Positions 27,413 through 36,441 of a stretch of 64,000 nucleotides of DNA are shown here, piece after piece (positions within the stretch are counted from its first letter, which is position 1; each line of letters begins with the position of its first letter). The stretch covers positions 1 through 64,000 of the forward strand of contig CACZVN010000005.1 in the NCBI GenBank assembly GCA_902784615.1, in the 5' to 3' direction. The translations under genes were made by a program, and so were the position numbers. Below the pieces are notes generated by a model that saw only the letters and a list, made by a program, of their open reading frames with translations, was not told the DNA's origin and made no database searches. The DNA is from an uncultured Prevotellaceae bacterium. GTDB taxonomy: Bacteria; Bacteroidota; Bacteroidia; Bacteroidales; Bacteroidaceae.

Positions 27413-29977
27413 TTATTGCTGAGCCGTCTTCGGACAGACGATGTCCTTCAGGGCTGAGCCGAAGATGATATACTGTGTATTGCCGGCAATGGTACCTTCG
27501 TTCTGTCCCCAGAGGAAAGGCCAGTCGTCGTAGTTCTCAAAGTGGTCGGGCTTGCGGAACAGTAGGCCCGGTGCCACGTTACCAGGGATAAACGAGAAGT
27601 CTGCACGGTTGTTGCCATAGAACACCTGCTTCGGACGGGCGGCACCCACCACGGCCACGAACGAGTAGTTATGGTAGGGATGGCAGCCGTAGAGCCAGTT
27701 GGCCACGCGATAGACCTCATCCTTGCCGACGATATCCGGGAAGTAAATGTGGGCATAGTTGACAGTGATGCCGAAGTTGAGCACCATGTTCACGCCAGCC
27801 CAGTTGCCTAAGCCGATGGGCACACCGTAGGGGTTCTGCTTGTCGAATCCCTTGATGTATTCCTCGTATTTCTCCACGTATGGACGGAGTTTCGTCTTGT
27901 AGGCCTCGTCCATGTAAGGGATAGCGTCGAGGGCCGTCTGCATGTTGCCGGACAGGCGCAGTTCCAAGGCGTCCCAGATCTGTATCTCGAAGTTGTCGAG
28001 ATACTGCTGTTCCTGTGTGGCGCCATAGAGCATCAGGTTCGTGGCCATGTCACCGAACTGTTGATTGCCGTCGAGCCAACTGAAGTCGTCCGCCTGTTGG
28101 TTTCTGGCGGCTGTCCGCTGGGCAATGAGTTCCGTTGCTTCCTTCATCAGGCGCTTCGACTGGGTGAGGGCGCGCTCTGCCAGATCGTCGTTATAGCCTT
28201 TGAGGGCATGGCTGGCGGCCGCAAACATCGTCGCAGCACGCAGGTCGAGTTGGGGACTGCGCGTCGTAAAGGCCCACATGTCGTCGGGCGTACCACTGCG
28301 CTTACCGTCGGCAGAAACCTCATAGGGCTTCAGACTCGGGTCGTAGTGCAGGCCGTCGGTGATCGAGGCAGCATCGCCTAAGTGATGGTAGTTGTCAAGG
28401 ATGGAGTTGGAGAGGGTAGAGGCCATGTGCCCGATCTGCTCAGCCTGAGCCACGAGGTTCAGGGTGCCATGCTCGATGAACTGCAGGATGTCGGGGATGC
28501 CGTCAGGACGGTGCAGATCAACATAACGCTGCTGCTGGCTGACGAACGTCTCGTCGCGTTGGGGCTTGAACAGTTCCCAGGCACGGATGAAGTTCTGCAC
28601 CACGTTGATATTGGAACCCGTCTCGATGTCGAAGTCACCGGCATCGAAGAATCCGCCGATATTCAGGCCGGGGATAAGTTCCAGTGGCTTGTATTTGGTG
28701 TCTGTCGTCGGTCCTTGACTGTGCAGGTCAAAGTGATCGCTGGGCGGTGCCTGCAGGTAGCCCTCCTTGAACGGTTCGCCGTGCCAGGTGCGGTAGCCCT
28801 CGGTGACGTACATGTGGTTCATGTGGATGGGTACCCAGACATCGGTCGTGGCATCCGTGATCTTATCATACACATGATCGTCAATCAGGAAGTCATTGGT
28901 CCGTGTGTCACCATATTGGATATAATAGACACCTGGCTGTTTGACAGAGGAGAAATCAAACTTCACATAATTATATTTAAAGTAGGAACCCCAGGGCTGG
29001 ATGTCTCCAGTGAAAGCCTGTTCGGTGCTACCGTCCTCCTTGATACGCATGAGGGAGGCACTGGCCTTAGCCTGGTCGTTCATGTCGAGTTCGATAACGG
29101 CTACTTTGGGCTGTTCTGGGATATAGCCTATCTGCGAGAACCCGATGTTCGGCTTCCTGATCCATCCGGGGATGGCGAATGGCTCCACCGTCCAGGTGAC
29201 GACCTTACCCGTCTTACCCTTCGGCAACACACTACGCAGCACATACCAGCCGTTCTGGGCCAGCATACGACCGTCGAAGAGTTTCAGTTCCGCGTCATCA
29301 CTGCTGATGCTGATCATCCGCTCACGGTCGTCGGTGGCCACGACGATGCGATGGCCTGTCTCCATGGGCAGGGGATCGACAAAGCGGTTGGTACCACGGT
29401 CATCGTAGGTCTTGAAGCCCTTGAACTGACGGGGCTTCTCACTGTTGGGACGGGTGACAGTCATGCTGGTGGCATAACGGGGGAAACGGTTCAGGCGGCC
29501 GTCCATCGTATAGGTCTTCAGCCAGTATTGCGAAGGCAGGAACTCCATGTTGAAGCCAGCCTCACCAGCCAGTGCGTCGGGCACGGGTTTGTCGAGCCAG
29601 ACGGCAATCTCCACAGCCTGTCCCTTGGCAGTCACTACCACACGACTGTCGAAGTCGTAGTCATCGTAGCGCATGGTAACCTCGATGCTGCCGTTCTCGC
29701 GGTTCACCTTGCGGTCGGTCATCTTCGGTACGAGGTCCCACTGCTCCGGGGTGTTGTTCAGGCGTACGGCTCCACCCTGAACGGTGCGCACACCATGGTG
29801 GATGATCTCAATACCCGAATTTTTCTCGTCATTGAAGCCGCCGTTGAAACTGTTACTGAATACCAGTACGTTCACACCCTGTCGTTCAAAATACTCACGG
29901 TCGTTAAGTCTTAAGTCTTGTGCCATCGAGGAGGCACTGATCGCTAAAATAATAGTCGATAACAAGAGTCTCTTCAT
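27413..29977 (-). CDS. Secreted GH9 endoglucanase
   Basis: An 854-residue protein with a signal peptide (20 residues, SSMA/Q). Residues about 275-365 are the Ig-like CelD_N domain, and about 370-850 the GH9 (alpha/alpha)6 barrel. The catalytic base motif DAGD is at 445-448; the C-terminal WGQNEG has the acid Glu near 827. Residues 25-270 form an extra N-terminal region of unknown fold. GH9 enzymes cleave beta-1,4-glucan by inversion and also occur in xyloglucan loci. It is divergent from the GH97 gene, and its promoter lacks the paired boxes found at the other hydrolase promoters. Confidence 0.9.
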   Translation of the reverse strand: MKRLLLSTIILAISASSMAQDLRLNDREYFERQGVNVLVFSNSFNGGFNDEKNSGIEIIHHGVRTVQGGAVRLNNTPEQWDLVPKMTDRKVNRENGSIEVTMRYDDYDFDSRVVVTAKGQAVEIAVWLDKPVPDALAGEAGFNMEFLPSQYWLKTYTMDGRLNRFPRYATSMTVTRPNSEKPRQFKGFKTYDDRGTNRFVDPLPMETGHRIVVATDDRERMISISSDDAELKLFDGRMLAQNGWYVLRSVLPKGKTGKVVTWTVEPFAIPGWIRKPNIGFSQIGYIPEQPKVAVIELDMNDQAKASASLMRIKEDGSTEQAFTGDIQPWGSYFKYNYVKFDFSSVKQPGVYYIQYGDTRTNDFLIDDHVYDKITDATTDVWVPIHMNHMYVTEGYRTWHGEPFKEGYLQAPPSDHFDLHSQGPTTDTKYKPLELIPGLNIGGFFDAGDFDIETGSNINVVQNFIRAWELFKPQRDETFVSQQQRYVDLHRPDGIPDILQFIEHGTLNLVAQAEQIGHMASTLSNSILDNYHHLGDAASITDGLHYDPSLKPYEVSADGKRSGTPDDMWAFTTRSPQLDLRAATMFAAASHALKGYNDDLAERALTQSKRLMKEATELIAQRTAARNQQADDFSWLDGNQQFGDMATNLMLYGATQEQQYLDNFEIQIWDALELRLSGNMQTALDAIPYMDEAYKTKLRPYVEKYEEYIKGFDKQNPYGVPIGLGNWAGVNMVLNFGITVNYAHIYFPDIVGKDEVYRVANWLYGCHPYHNYSFVAVVGAARPKQVFYGNNRADFSFIPGNVAPGLLFRKPDHFENYDDWPFLWGQNEGTIAGNTQYIIFGSALKDIVCPKTAQQ

Positions 29978-30007
29978 ATCAATTAGTTTTTAGTGTGAAA
30001 ATCAGTG

Positions 30008-30015
30008 CAAATATA
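30008..30015 (-). promoter_or_regulatory. -7 promoter element of the GH9 gene
   Basis: Minus strand TATATTTG, fits TAnnTTTG, 30 nt before the ATG at 29977. Confidence 0.65.
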
Positions 30016-30059
30016 AGCAAAATTTTTGAGTAATTATATGATCTACAGGAAAAAATATG

Positions 30060-30067
30060 TAAATTTG
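30060..30067 (+). promoter_or_regulatory. -7 promoter element of the GH97 gene
   Basis: TAAATTTG fits TAnnTTTG, 30 nt before the ATG at 30098. It is back-to-back with the GH9 promoter, with 44 nt between the two -7 elements. Confidence 0.65.
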
Positions 30068-30097
30068 CAACGAATTATTAGAAAACTGAAGAGAAAA

Positions 30098-31906
30098 ATG
30101 AATACATTATTATTGTCACTGGCATTATTCGTGGGGGCTGCCTCTCCCAATGGTCAATTGTCCGTCAAGACGACAGACGCGAAATTGGAGATTTGCTATA
30201 ATCAGCAAAAGGTGCTGGAATTGGCGGATATTCCATTCAGCGACCTGACATTCGTCAGAGAGGTGAAGGATGGCTACCAGATGCTGGAGGGCAAGCGTCT
30301 GCACTGTACCAATGAGGCCAACGAGTATCAGACACCGATTGGTCAGGATGCCCGCATAGTGATGAGGCTTTACAACGATGGTATCGCTTTCCGCTACGAA
30401 TACACGGGTCTGCAGGACAGCAAGGTACCCGCTGAGCAGACGTCCTATATCATCCCCGAGGGTACGAAACGGTGGATGCAACAGTGGAGCGACGGCTACG
30501 AGGGCTTCTTCCCGATGACGACCACTGCCAACGTGAAGACACTGGCAGGCTTTGGTGGTTCTTTTGAGAAAGAAGAGATCAACACCCATTGGGGCTATCC
30601 GTTGCTCATGGAGCCCATCGATGGTGTGTTTGCCCTGATTACCGAGGCCAATATCGAGCGACGTCAGAGTGCGTCGAGCCTGTTTAATGAAGGCGAGGTG
30701 TTCAGCGTTAGGCAAGACCAGAACGACCTGTTGCTGACGGGCGACTGGCATACGCCCTGGCGCGTGGTCATTATCGGCAAACTGGCCGATATCGTGGAAT
30801 CCACGTTGGTGACTGACGTCAGTGAACCGAGTCGTCTGGAAGACGTCAGTTGGATTAAACCTGGTGTGGTGTCGTGGATCTATTGGGCCAACAATCATGG
30901 CTCCAACGACTATTCCATTATTACTAAATATGTGGATATGGCTGTGACGTTGGGGTTGCCCTATGTGCTCATCGATGCCGAGTGGGATGAGATGGACAAG
31001 GTGGCATCTAACGAGGGCAAGACCATTGAGGATGCCGTGGCCTATGCTAACGCAAAAGGCGTCAAACCGCTGATCTGGTATAATTCGTCGGTAGGGTGGG
31101 TCGATGGTGCTCCAGGTCCGAAGTACCGCTTGAATAAACCTGAGGATCGTGAGAAGGAGTTTGCCTGGTGCGAGAAGATCGGTGTGGCTGGCGTGAAGAT
31201 CGACTTCTTCTCTGGCGACAACCAGATGAACATGGACTATTGTCAGGACCTTCTGGAGAGTGCTGCCCGTCATCATCTGCTAGTGAATTTCCACGGTGCT
31301 CCCATTCCCCGTGGCTGGCAGCGCACCTATCCGAACCTGCTCTCGACGGAGGGCGTCTATGGTGCCGAATGGTATAATAATGTGCCTCACTTTACGAAGA
31401 AAGCAGCGAGCCATAACGCCATTCTGCCCTATACCCGTAACGTCATCGGACCGATGGACTATACCCCCTGTGCCTTTAGTGACTCCCAGCATCCGCACAT
31501 CACCACGCTGGCCCATGAACTGGCACTTACCGTGCTCTACGAGAGTGGCTTGCAGCATCTGGCTGACCGTCCGGAGAGTTTCCTGGCGCAGCCTAAAGAG
31601 GTGCAGGCTTTCTTAGGACAGTTGCCTACTGTCTGGGATGAGACCCGCTTCGTCAGCGGTTATCCAGGTGAGAGTGCCGTCCTAGCCCGTAGGAACGGTA
31701 ATATGTGGTACGTAGCAGGCATCAATGGCTCCGACGAGCCGCAGACACTCGCCAACGATCTCAGTTTTCTGGGGAACGGGAACCTGTCTGTTCGGATGTT
31801 TGCTGACGATGCCTCAGGACAGTGGCAGATCAGTACCCTTACGCAACTGCCTTCACAGATAGTTTGTCAGCCGCGCGGTGGTTTCGTTTTGGTGATTCAG
31901 ATATAA
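30098..31906 (+). CDS. GH97 alpha-glycosidase, retaining type
   Basis: A 602-residue secreted enzyme. ATG 30098 is preferred over an upstream frame start because the promoter -7 element and the signal peptide fit. Residues about 20-255 form the N-terminal beta-super-sandwich, and about 260-520 the TIM barrel (WIKPGVVSWIYWANNHGS). In GVKIDFFSGD an Asp (Asp369) sits where retaining GH97 enzymes, such as the Bacteroides alpha-galactosidase, have their nucleophile; inverting SusB-type enzymes lack it. STEGVYGAEW is the other conserved acidic segment. So an alpha-galactosidase-like activity is most likely. The end is 5 nt from a convergent gene. Confidence 0.88.
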   Translation: MNTLLLSLALFVGAASPNGQLSVKTTDAKLEICYNQQKVLELADIPFSDLTFVREVKDGYQMLEGKRLHCTNEANEYQTPIGQDARIVMRLYNDGIAFRYEYTGLQDSKVPAEQTSYIIPEGTKRWMQQWSDGYEGFFPMTTTANVKTLAGFGGSFEKEEINTHWGYPLLMEPIDGVFALITEANIERRQSASSLFNEGEVFSVRQDQNDLLLTGDWHTPWRVVIIGKLADIVESTLVTDVSEPSRLEDVSWIKPGVVSWIYWANNHGSNDYSIITKYVDMAVTLGLPYVLIDAEWDEMDKVASNEGKTIEDAVAYANAKGVKPLIWYNSSVGWVDGAPGPKYRLNKPEDREKEFAWCEKIGVAGVKIDFFSGDNQMNMDYCQDLLESAARHHLLVNFHGAPIPRGWQRTYPNLLSTEGVYGAEWYNNVPHFTKKAASHNAILPYTRNVIGPMDYTPCAFSDSQHPHITTLAHELALTVLYESGLQHLADRPESFLAQPKEVQAFLGQLPTVWDETRFVSGYPGESAVLARRNGNMWYVAGINGSDEPQTLANDLSFLGNGNLSVRMFADDASGQWQISTLTQLPSQIVCQPRGGFVLVIQI

Positions 31907-31911
31907 TCCTG

Positions 31912-33381
31912 TTACTGGCGCACGCCAAAGTCCTTACGGTATTCATCATTGATGAGACGGCTTGCCTGATGGCCATCGAAGTGAGTCGGACCAATGATGA
32001 AATCGGGCACATTGAAGGACAGGAAACGCTCGCGATAGAAACGGCGTGGGTTTCTCTGTGGCAGCATAAAGGCCTTGCTGACATTCCCCTTGGCATCCAC
32101 ATGGCAGAAATAGGGCCGTGTGAAGAGACCGTCGTCGCGACGGGAACTCAGCACGAGCCAGCGCGAGTTGGTACTCCAGTTATGGAACGATTCCGTGTCT
32201 TCTGAGTTAGCCCCTGTCATCAGGTGGCTCTCCCCTGTAGCGAGATCAAGCAGGTAGAGATCGGCCTCATGATGCCAGATGCTGAACTGTCCGTAGTCGG
32301 AGAGTGTGTAGCAAAGGAAACGTCCGTCGTAGGAGGGACGAGGGAAGGATATCGACTTGTGCATAGCCTCGGCATCGACAATGGTGTCTATACGACTGCC
32401 GAAACAGCCCGTTGCAGGATCGAAATCGATGCGGCAGAGGTTATAGCGGATCGAGTCGAGCTGATAATTGCCCTCGGGAAGGGCACGGGCCGCACAGAAG
32501 TAGAGCGAACGGCCGTCGGCAGAAAAGACGGGAAAGGTCTCATAGACCGAATCCTGCTTAAGAAGGGACGACAGCAGCAACTCGTTTTTCTCGACATCAT
32601 AGACCTGAAGGTCGGAGGCGGTATCGAAGACCTCGATGCGATTGGGGTGAGCACTGTGGAACAGTTGACTCGTGGCGTTGGTGGAATAGGCGATATAGCG
32701 GCCCGAGGGGTGCCAGTAGGGATAGACGCAGAAACCGAGCGTCTGATCGGTCTTGGTATTGTAGGCAGCGACAGGACCATCGCCATGGCGCAGCAGTGTG
32801 GCGCCGTGCGGGCCACGGATGTGAAGGCTTAAGTCAGCAGGATTGCCGCGGTTGAAACTATGACAGTTGACGCAACCCTCGAACTGTGTGTTCTCAATCA
32901 ACGCACGCTCGTCGAACGAGGAGAGGTCGCGCTCATAGATACCCATCTTACTCCATACCTCGTAGCCGGGCTCGATCAGACGGTAGCAGATACCGTAGTC
33001 GATGCTGTCAGGGCTCACGTAGATGGAGAAGTATTTGTAAGTGTGCCAACCGTCTTCATACTTGGCCGAAACGGTCACGCTGAGCGAGTCGCCGCTGTTC
33101 TGACTGAGCAGGGTATGCCACTGGTCAAGGTCGAAATCAACCGATTCCTCGCCCTGGCCGTGGAGGCTGTGCCCGTGACGGTCGGTTATGACGGCATCAA
33201 TCAGCAATGCCTGCTCATCCGCCATGTTAAAGCAGAGAGGAGCGATGTTCACGGGTATGGTGACACCGAGGTAGTCAGGATAGATACGGGGCTGGGCCGC
33301 CTCCTGCCTTGCATCACTGACAGTTTCCGTACAGGCAGTGAACAGCAGAAGGGAAAGGAGGGTATATAGAATCTTTTCCAT
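31912..33381 (-). CDS. CxxCH-containing TolB-like beta-propeller lipoprotein (copy B)
   Basis: A 489-residue predicted lipoprotein (lipobox LFTAC, Cys17). Residues 30-165 are an N-terminal beta domain starting YPDYLGVTIPVNIAPL. The motif CVNCH at 170-174 has the form of a c-type haem site. Residues 200-480 form a TolB/WD-like propeller (repeats such as YWHPSGRYIAYSTN and PVFSADGRSLYF). It is a clear paralogue of copy A at 34923. It follows the membrane protein at 33394 by 12 nt and is last in the four-gene unit. Whether haem is really bound is open; no distal Met follows the motif here. Confidence 0.75.
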   Translation of the reverse strand: MEKILYTLLSLLLFTACTETVSDARQEAAQPRIYPDYLGVTIPVNIAPLCFNMADEQALLIDAVITDRHGHSLHGQGEESVDFDLDQWHTLLSQNSGDSLSVTVSAKYEDGWHTYKYFSIYVSPDSIDYGICYRLIEPGYEVWSKMGIYERDLSSFDERALIENTQFEGCVNCHSFNRGNPADLSLHIRGPHGATLLRHGDGPVAAYNTKTDQTLGFCVYPYWHPSGRYIAYSTNATSQLFHSAHPNRIEVFDTASDLQVYDVEKNELLLSSLLKQDSVYETFPVFSADGRSLYFCAARALPEGNYQLDSIRYNLCRIDFDPATGCFGSRIDTIVDAEAMHKSISFPRPSYDGRFLCYTLSDYGQFSIWHHEADLYLLDLATGESHLMTGANSEDTESFHNWSTNSRWLVLSSRRDDGLFTRPYFCHVDAKGNVSKAFMLPQRNPRRFYRERFLSFNVPDFIIGPTHFDGHQASRLINDEYRKDFGVRQ

Positions 33382-33393
33382 TTTTCTTCACTA

Positions 33394-34926
33394 TTAGTTC
33401 TTGGCTCCCTGGAGGCGGAGCAGTAACTTGGCATAACTTTCGCGGTCGCCCGTCAGCATATAGTAAGCCCTCAGATAATCTAAGGCCAGGCGGTTGTCGG
33501 TATTGCTGAAGAAGAGACTTTCCAGCATCTCGGGCGTCACATGATCGCTGAAATAGAAGTCCTCATCGTAGGCACACTGGCGCAGACGTCCGTATTCAGG
33601 ATGCTGGGCTATCGCCTTTTCATCACCTAACAGCGATAGTGTTTCGTTGGCCCAGTCACGGTAGAAGAGGGTCTTCTGTAATGCCGTGAGATATTTGCGG
33701 GCCACTTCGTAACTGCCGATAATCAGGTTGGTCTGTGTCAGCCGTTTGTAGCAGCGGGCACTTTTCTGGAAGTCAAGGATCGCCTCCTGTGCTTCGAAGA
33801 CCGTTCGCTGGGCGACATGGATCATTCCCAACTGATAGAAAGCCTCGGCTGTAGGCATCGGACTGGTTGCATCACTTTGGACATCGGGTAATAGACCGGC
33901 GATACCGTTCTGGTTATAGTCGAACAGGTGATCGACGAGCATGCCGTGCATCGCCAGGGCGAGATTCTGTACCGTGACACCGATTTGGTTGTTGGGCTTC
34001 TCGGCATTGACGGCCTCAAGGATGCGGTTCCATTGCTGGTGGCAGGCCATGAAGTCGTACTGCATCACCTTCTCTGCCTTGAAATTGCTGTTCTTCCAGA
34101 CGATTCCACCCATACAGACGGCCACCAGCACAAAGGAACAAAGCGTCACCATATAACCGTTCGAGGCCTTGGCCCACTTCTGGCAGAAACGGACGATGAG
34201 TGTAAGGACGAAGACGAACAGGGCCGCAGACCATAGCAGCAATGGAACTGTTGTCGGGTAGCGATGGTAATGGATGCCAGTCCACAGACGGTCGGCAGGA
34301 ACCGGGACATAAGATGGCAGTATGGCGAGCATGATGGCTAAAAGAACGAACACGCCGTAATACCATGCAGCGCGTTTGGGACTTGGAGCCAGCATGAGAA
34401 AGAACAATACACAGACGGGACCTACCATCCAGTAGAGCACGGGGATAGCGACAAAGAGCAAGATGCGTCGAGCCCAACCATTGGGTATCTCATCAAATAG
34501 CCTTGTAGCGTGCAGCGTGAGCAGGACAGCCCAGACACCACCTAGCAGCGCATGCTCGTCAAGCAGGAAGAGCCAGAGCAGGAACGAAGGTACAAAACTC
34601 AGACCATAAAACCACACCCCGCTCGGTTTTGCCGCTTGGCTTGTCCGAGAATGGACCAGTCGGAGTGTCTGGAGTTGTATTGCCGAGAGCAGCAGTGCTA
34701 TGATCAGTGCTCCCACCCAGGCATAGAGGAAAAACTGCGTACAGAAGCGTCCCAGCAGGTCGGCTATGCCACCAGGCAGCCTGACAATATCCCACGCGTA
34801 GGTGCTGTCGAAGAGGAACAACTGATACTGCTCCTGATAATGCAGATGGTGCGGATAGGCTAGTCCGAAGAAGAGTAGCACAGCCACACCGAAAAGGAGC
34901 GTGCAGATATATTGTACCTTCTTCAT
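33394..34926 (-). CDS. DUF6057-like multi-pass membrane protein (copy B)
   Basis: A 510-residue protein. The first about 275 residues hold about eight hydrophobic helices, beginning YICTLLFGVAVLLFFGLAY; the rest (280-510) is soluble and helical with TPR-like spacing. It shares layout and the N-terminal pattern (QFFLYAWVGALI) with copy A at 36442. Its ATG overlaps the stop of propeller copy A by 4 nt (ATGA). No enzyme motif is seen. It likely anchors or transports something together with its propeller lipoprotein; function unknown. Confidence 0.7.
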   Translation of the reverse strand: MKKVQYICTLLFGVAVLLFFGLAYPHHLHYQEQYQLFLFDSTYAWDIVRLPGGIADLLGRFCTQFFLYAWVGALIIALLLSAIQLQTLRLVHSRTSQAAKPSGVWFYGLSFVPSFLLWLFLLDEHALLGGVWAVLLTLHATRLFDEIPNGWARRILLFVAIPVLYWMVGPVCVLFFLMLAPSPKRAAWYYGVFVLLAIMLAILPSYVPVPADRLWTGIHYHRYPTTVPLLLWSAALFVFVLTLIVRFCQKWAKASNGYMVTLCSFVLVAVCMGGIVWKNSNFKAEKVMQYDFMACHQQWNRILEAVNAEKPNNQIGVTVQNLALAMHGMLVDHLFDYNQNGIAGLLPDVQSDATSPMPTAEAFYQLGMIHVAQRTVFEAQEAILDFQKSARCYKRLTQTNLIIGSYEVARKYLTALQKTLFYRDWANETLSLLGDEKAIAQHPEYGRLRQCAYDEDFYFSDHVTPEMLESLFFSNTDNRLALDYLRAYYMLTGDRESYAKLLLRLQGAKN

Positions 34927-36434
34927 TCGAATACCTTTGCGAACTCAGCGACGCTGATCCTGACAGGCTCAACCATGAACTCCGGACGGTTGTAGCTCTT
35001 CAGGAGGGTGATATGCCGTTCGGGATCTTCCTGCGGTAATAGGAAGGCTTTCCCGACTTTCCCGTTGTTGAAATAGGCGAAATAGACACGGCTGTAGTTG
35101 TCATCGTCACGACGGCTGGCCAACATGATCCAATGTCCGTTACTCGACCAAGAGGGATAACTGTCAGAATAGCCGTCACTATTGACGGAGGTGAGATCAA
35201 TGGGCGAAGTGTTTTCTGCGTTGAGGGCAGTGCCGGTATATTGTTCCATCGGGATACAAACGATGTCGCCATCATGGTGCCTGCTATGGAAGCAGCCATA
35301 CTGCCCTATGGCAAACAGCAGGTAGCGTCCGTCGGGGCTGATGCGTGGCAAGGTAACGCTCTTGTCATCCGAAGCGGCGTCATAGACCAATTCCTCCTCA
35401 CCGAAACCATGCGTTGCCAGATCAAACGAACGGCGATAGAGGTTGTACTGGATTTTCGGGTAGGTGGTCCTGATATCCTTGTCGCGCATCTCTTCAGGAA
35501 GTGGAACAGATTTACCGTAATAGAGGTATTTGCCATCGGGCGACCAGGTAGGATAAATCTCCAGAAGGGTGGAATCGTTCGAGACGATGCTCACCGAGTC
35601 GGCCTCTACATCATAGAGAATCATGTCGCTGGCAAGATCATAGACCTCAATCTTATTGGGATTGGACGTGTGGAATGCCTGCCGCGTCAGGTTGGTTGAG
35701 AAGGCGATCAACTTGGCTGTCGGATGCCATGCGGGATACACACCGGAAGAGATGGTGTAGTCGCGCTTCAGATTGACCTTCGACACCTTGCCATCGTTCA
35801 CAATAACAGTACCCGCATTGGCAAGACGCACGTGAAAGAGCATGTTGTCGGTCTTGTAGTTCTGATAACTGTGGCAGTTGATACACTGACCTATTCTGTT
35901 GTCATTCATGGTAATCTCGTTGTTGAAGATCTGTGACTCTTCGAACGTGGTGAGGTTACGTTGGGCAATCTCCATATAGGTCCATGCGACATACGAGGGC
36001 TCGATGAGGCGATACGACAGGTATTCGTCGATGGGTTCTTCGGCTATGTGTATCTCAAATGGGCTGAACGATAGCCATTTGCCTTCTTTCTGTCCCCAAA
36101 CCTCTACTTTCAGGCTCTTGCCTTTCGAGGCATCGAGCATGGCGTGCCATTCCTCCTCGGGAATCTGAACCTTCACACCATGGCCGTATGTCTGCTGCTG
36201 GCCGTCGGGTGTGCTGATACGTGCCACGCACGCTTCGTACTGGTCCGCAGGAAGCATGAAGTTAAGCGGTGCAATATTGCAAGGCACCGTCACATTACAG
36301 TAATCGGGGAAGATGGCAGGCAGTCCCTTAGTCTCCTTGGATGAAGAGGGTACGGCGGGGTGATTCACACATGATGATACCAGCAGCACGGCCACAGCCA
36401 GAAGCTGGAAATAGGGGCGGATATATCTTTTCAT
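34923..36434 (-). CDS. CxxCH-containing TolB-like beta-propeller lipoprotein (copy A)
   Basis: A 503-residue lipoprotein (ATG 36434; lipobox VSSC, Cys22). Upstream in-frame residues are rejected because they overlap the preceding gene and precede the signal peptide. Layout matches copy B: FPDYCNVTVPCNIAPLNF, then CINCH at 184-188, then a propeller with PAWHPTAKLIAFSTN and PTWSPDGKYLYYG repeats. Here TDNMLFHVR follows the CxxCH, offering a Met. It follows membrane copy A by 7 nt. Function unknown; electron transfer or a structural haem are possibilities, not conclusions. Confidence 0.75.
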   Translation of the reverse strand: MKRYIRPYFQLLAVAVLLVSSCVNHPAVPSSSKETKGLPAIFPDYCNVTVPCNIAPLNFMLPADQYEACVARISTPDGQQQTYGHGVKVQIPEEEWHAMLDASKGKSLKVEVWGQKEGKWLSFSPFEIHIAEEPIDEYLSYRLIEPSYVAWTYMEIAQRNLTTFEESQIFNNEITMNDNRIGQCINCHSYQNYKTDNMLFHVRLANAGTVIVNDGKVSKVNLKRDYTISSGVYPAWHPTAKLIAFSTNLTRQAFHTSNPNKIEVYDLASDMILYDVEADSVSIVSNDSTLLEIYPTWSPDGKYLYYGKSVPLPEEMRDKDIRTTYPKIQYNLYRRSFDLATHGFGEEELVYDAASDDKSVTLPRISPDGRYLLFAIGQYGCFHSRHHDGDIVCIPMEQYTGTALNAENTSPIDLTSVNSDGYSDSYPSWSSNGHWIMLASRRDDDNYSRVYFAYFNNGKVGKAFLLPQEDPERHITLLKSYNRPEFMVEPVRISVAEFAKVFE

Positions 36435-36441
36435 CTTTTCC

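Noticed and set aside
33330..36000. Firm annotation of the two CxxCH propeller proteins as cytochromes c
   Set aside because: A single CxxCH without confirmed distal ligand or maturation genes in view is not enough; kept as a hypothesis.
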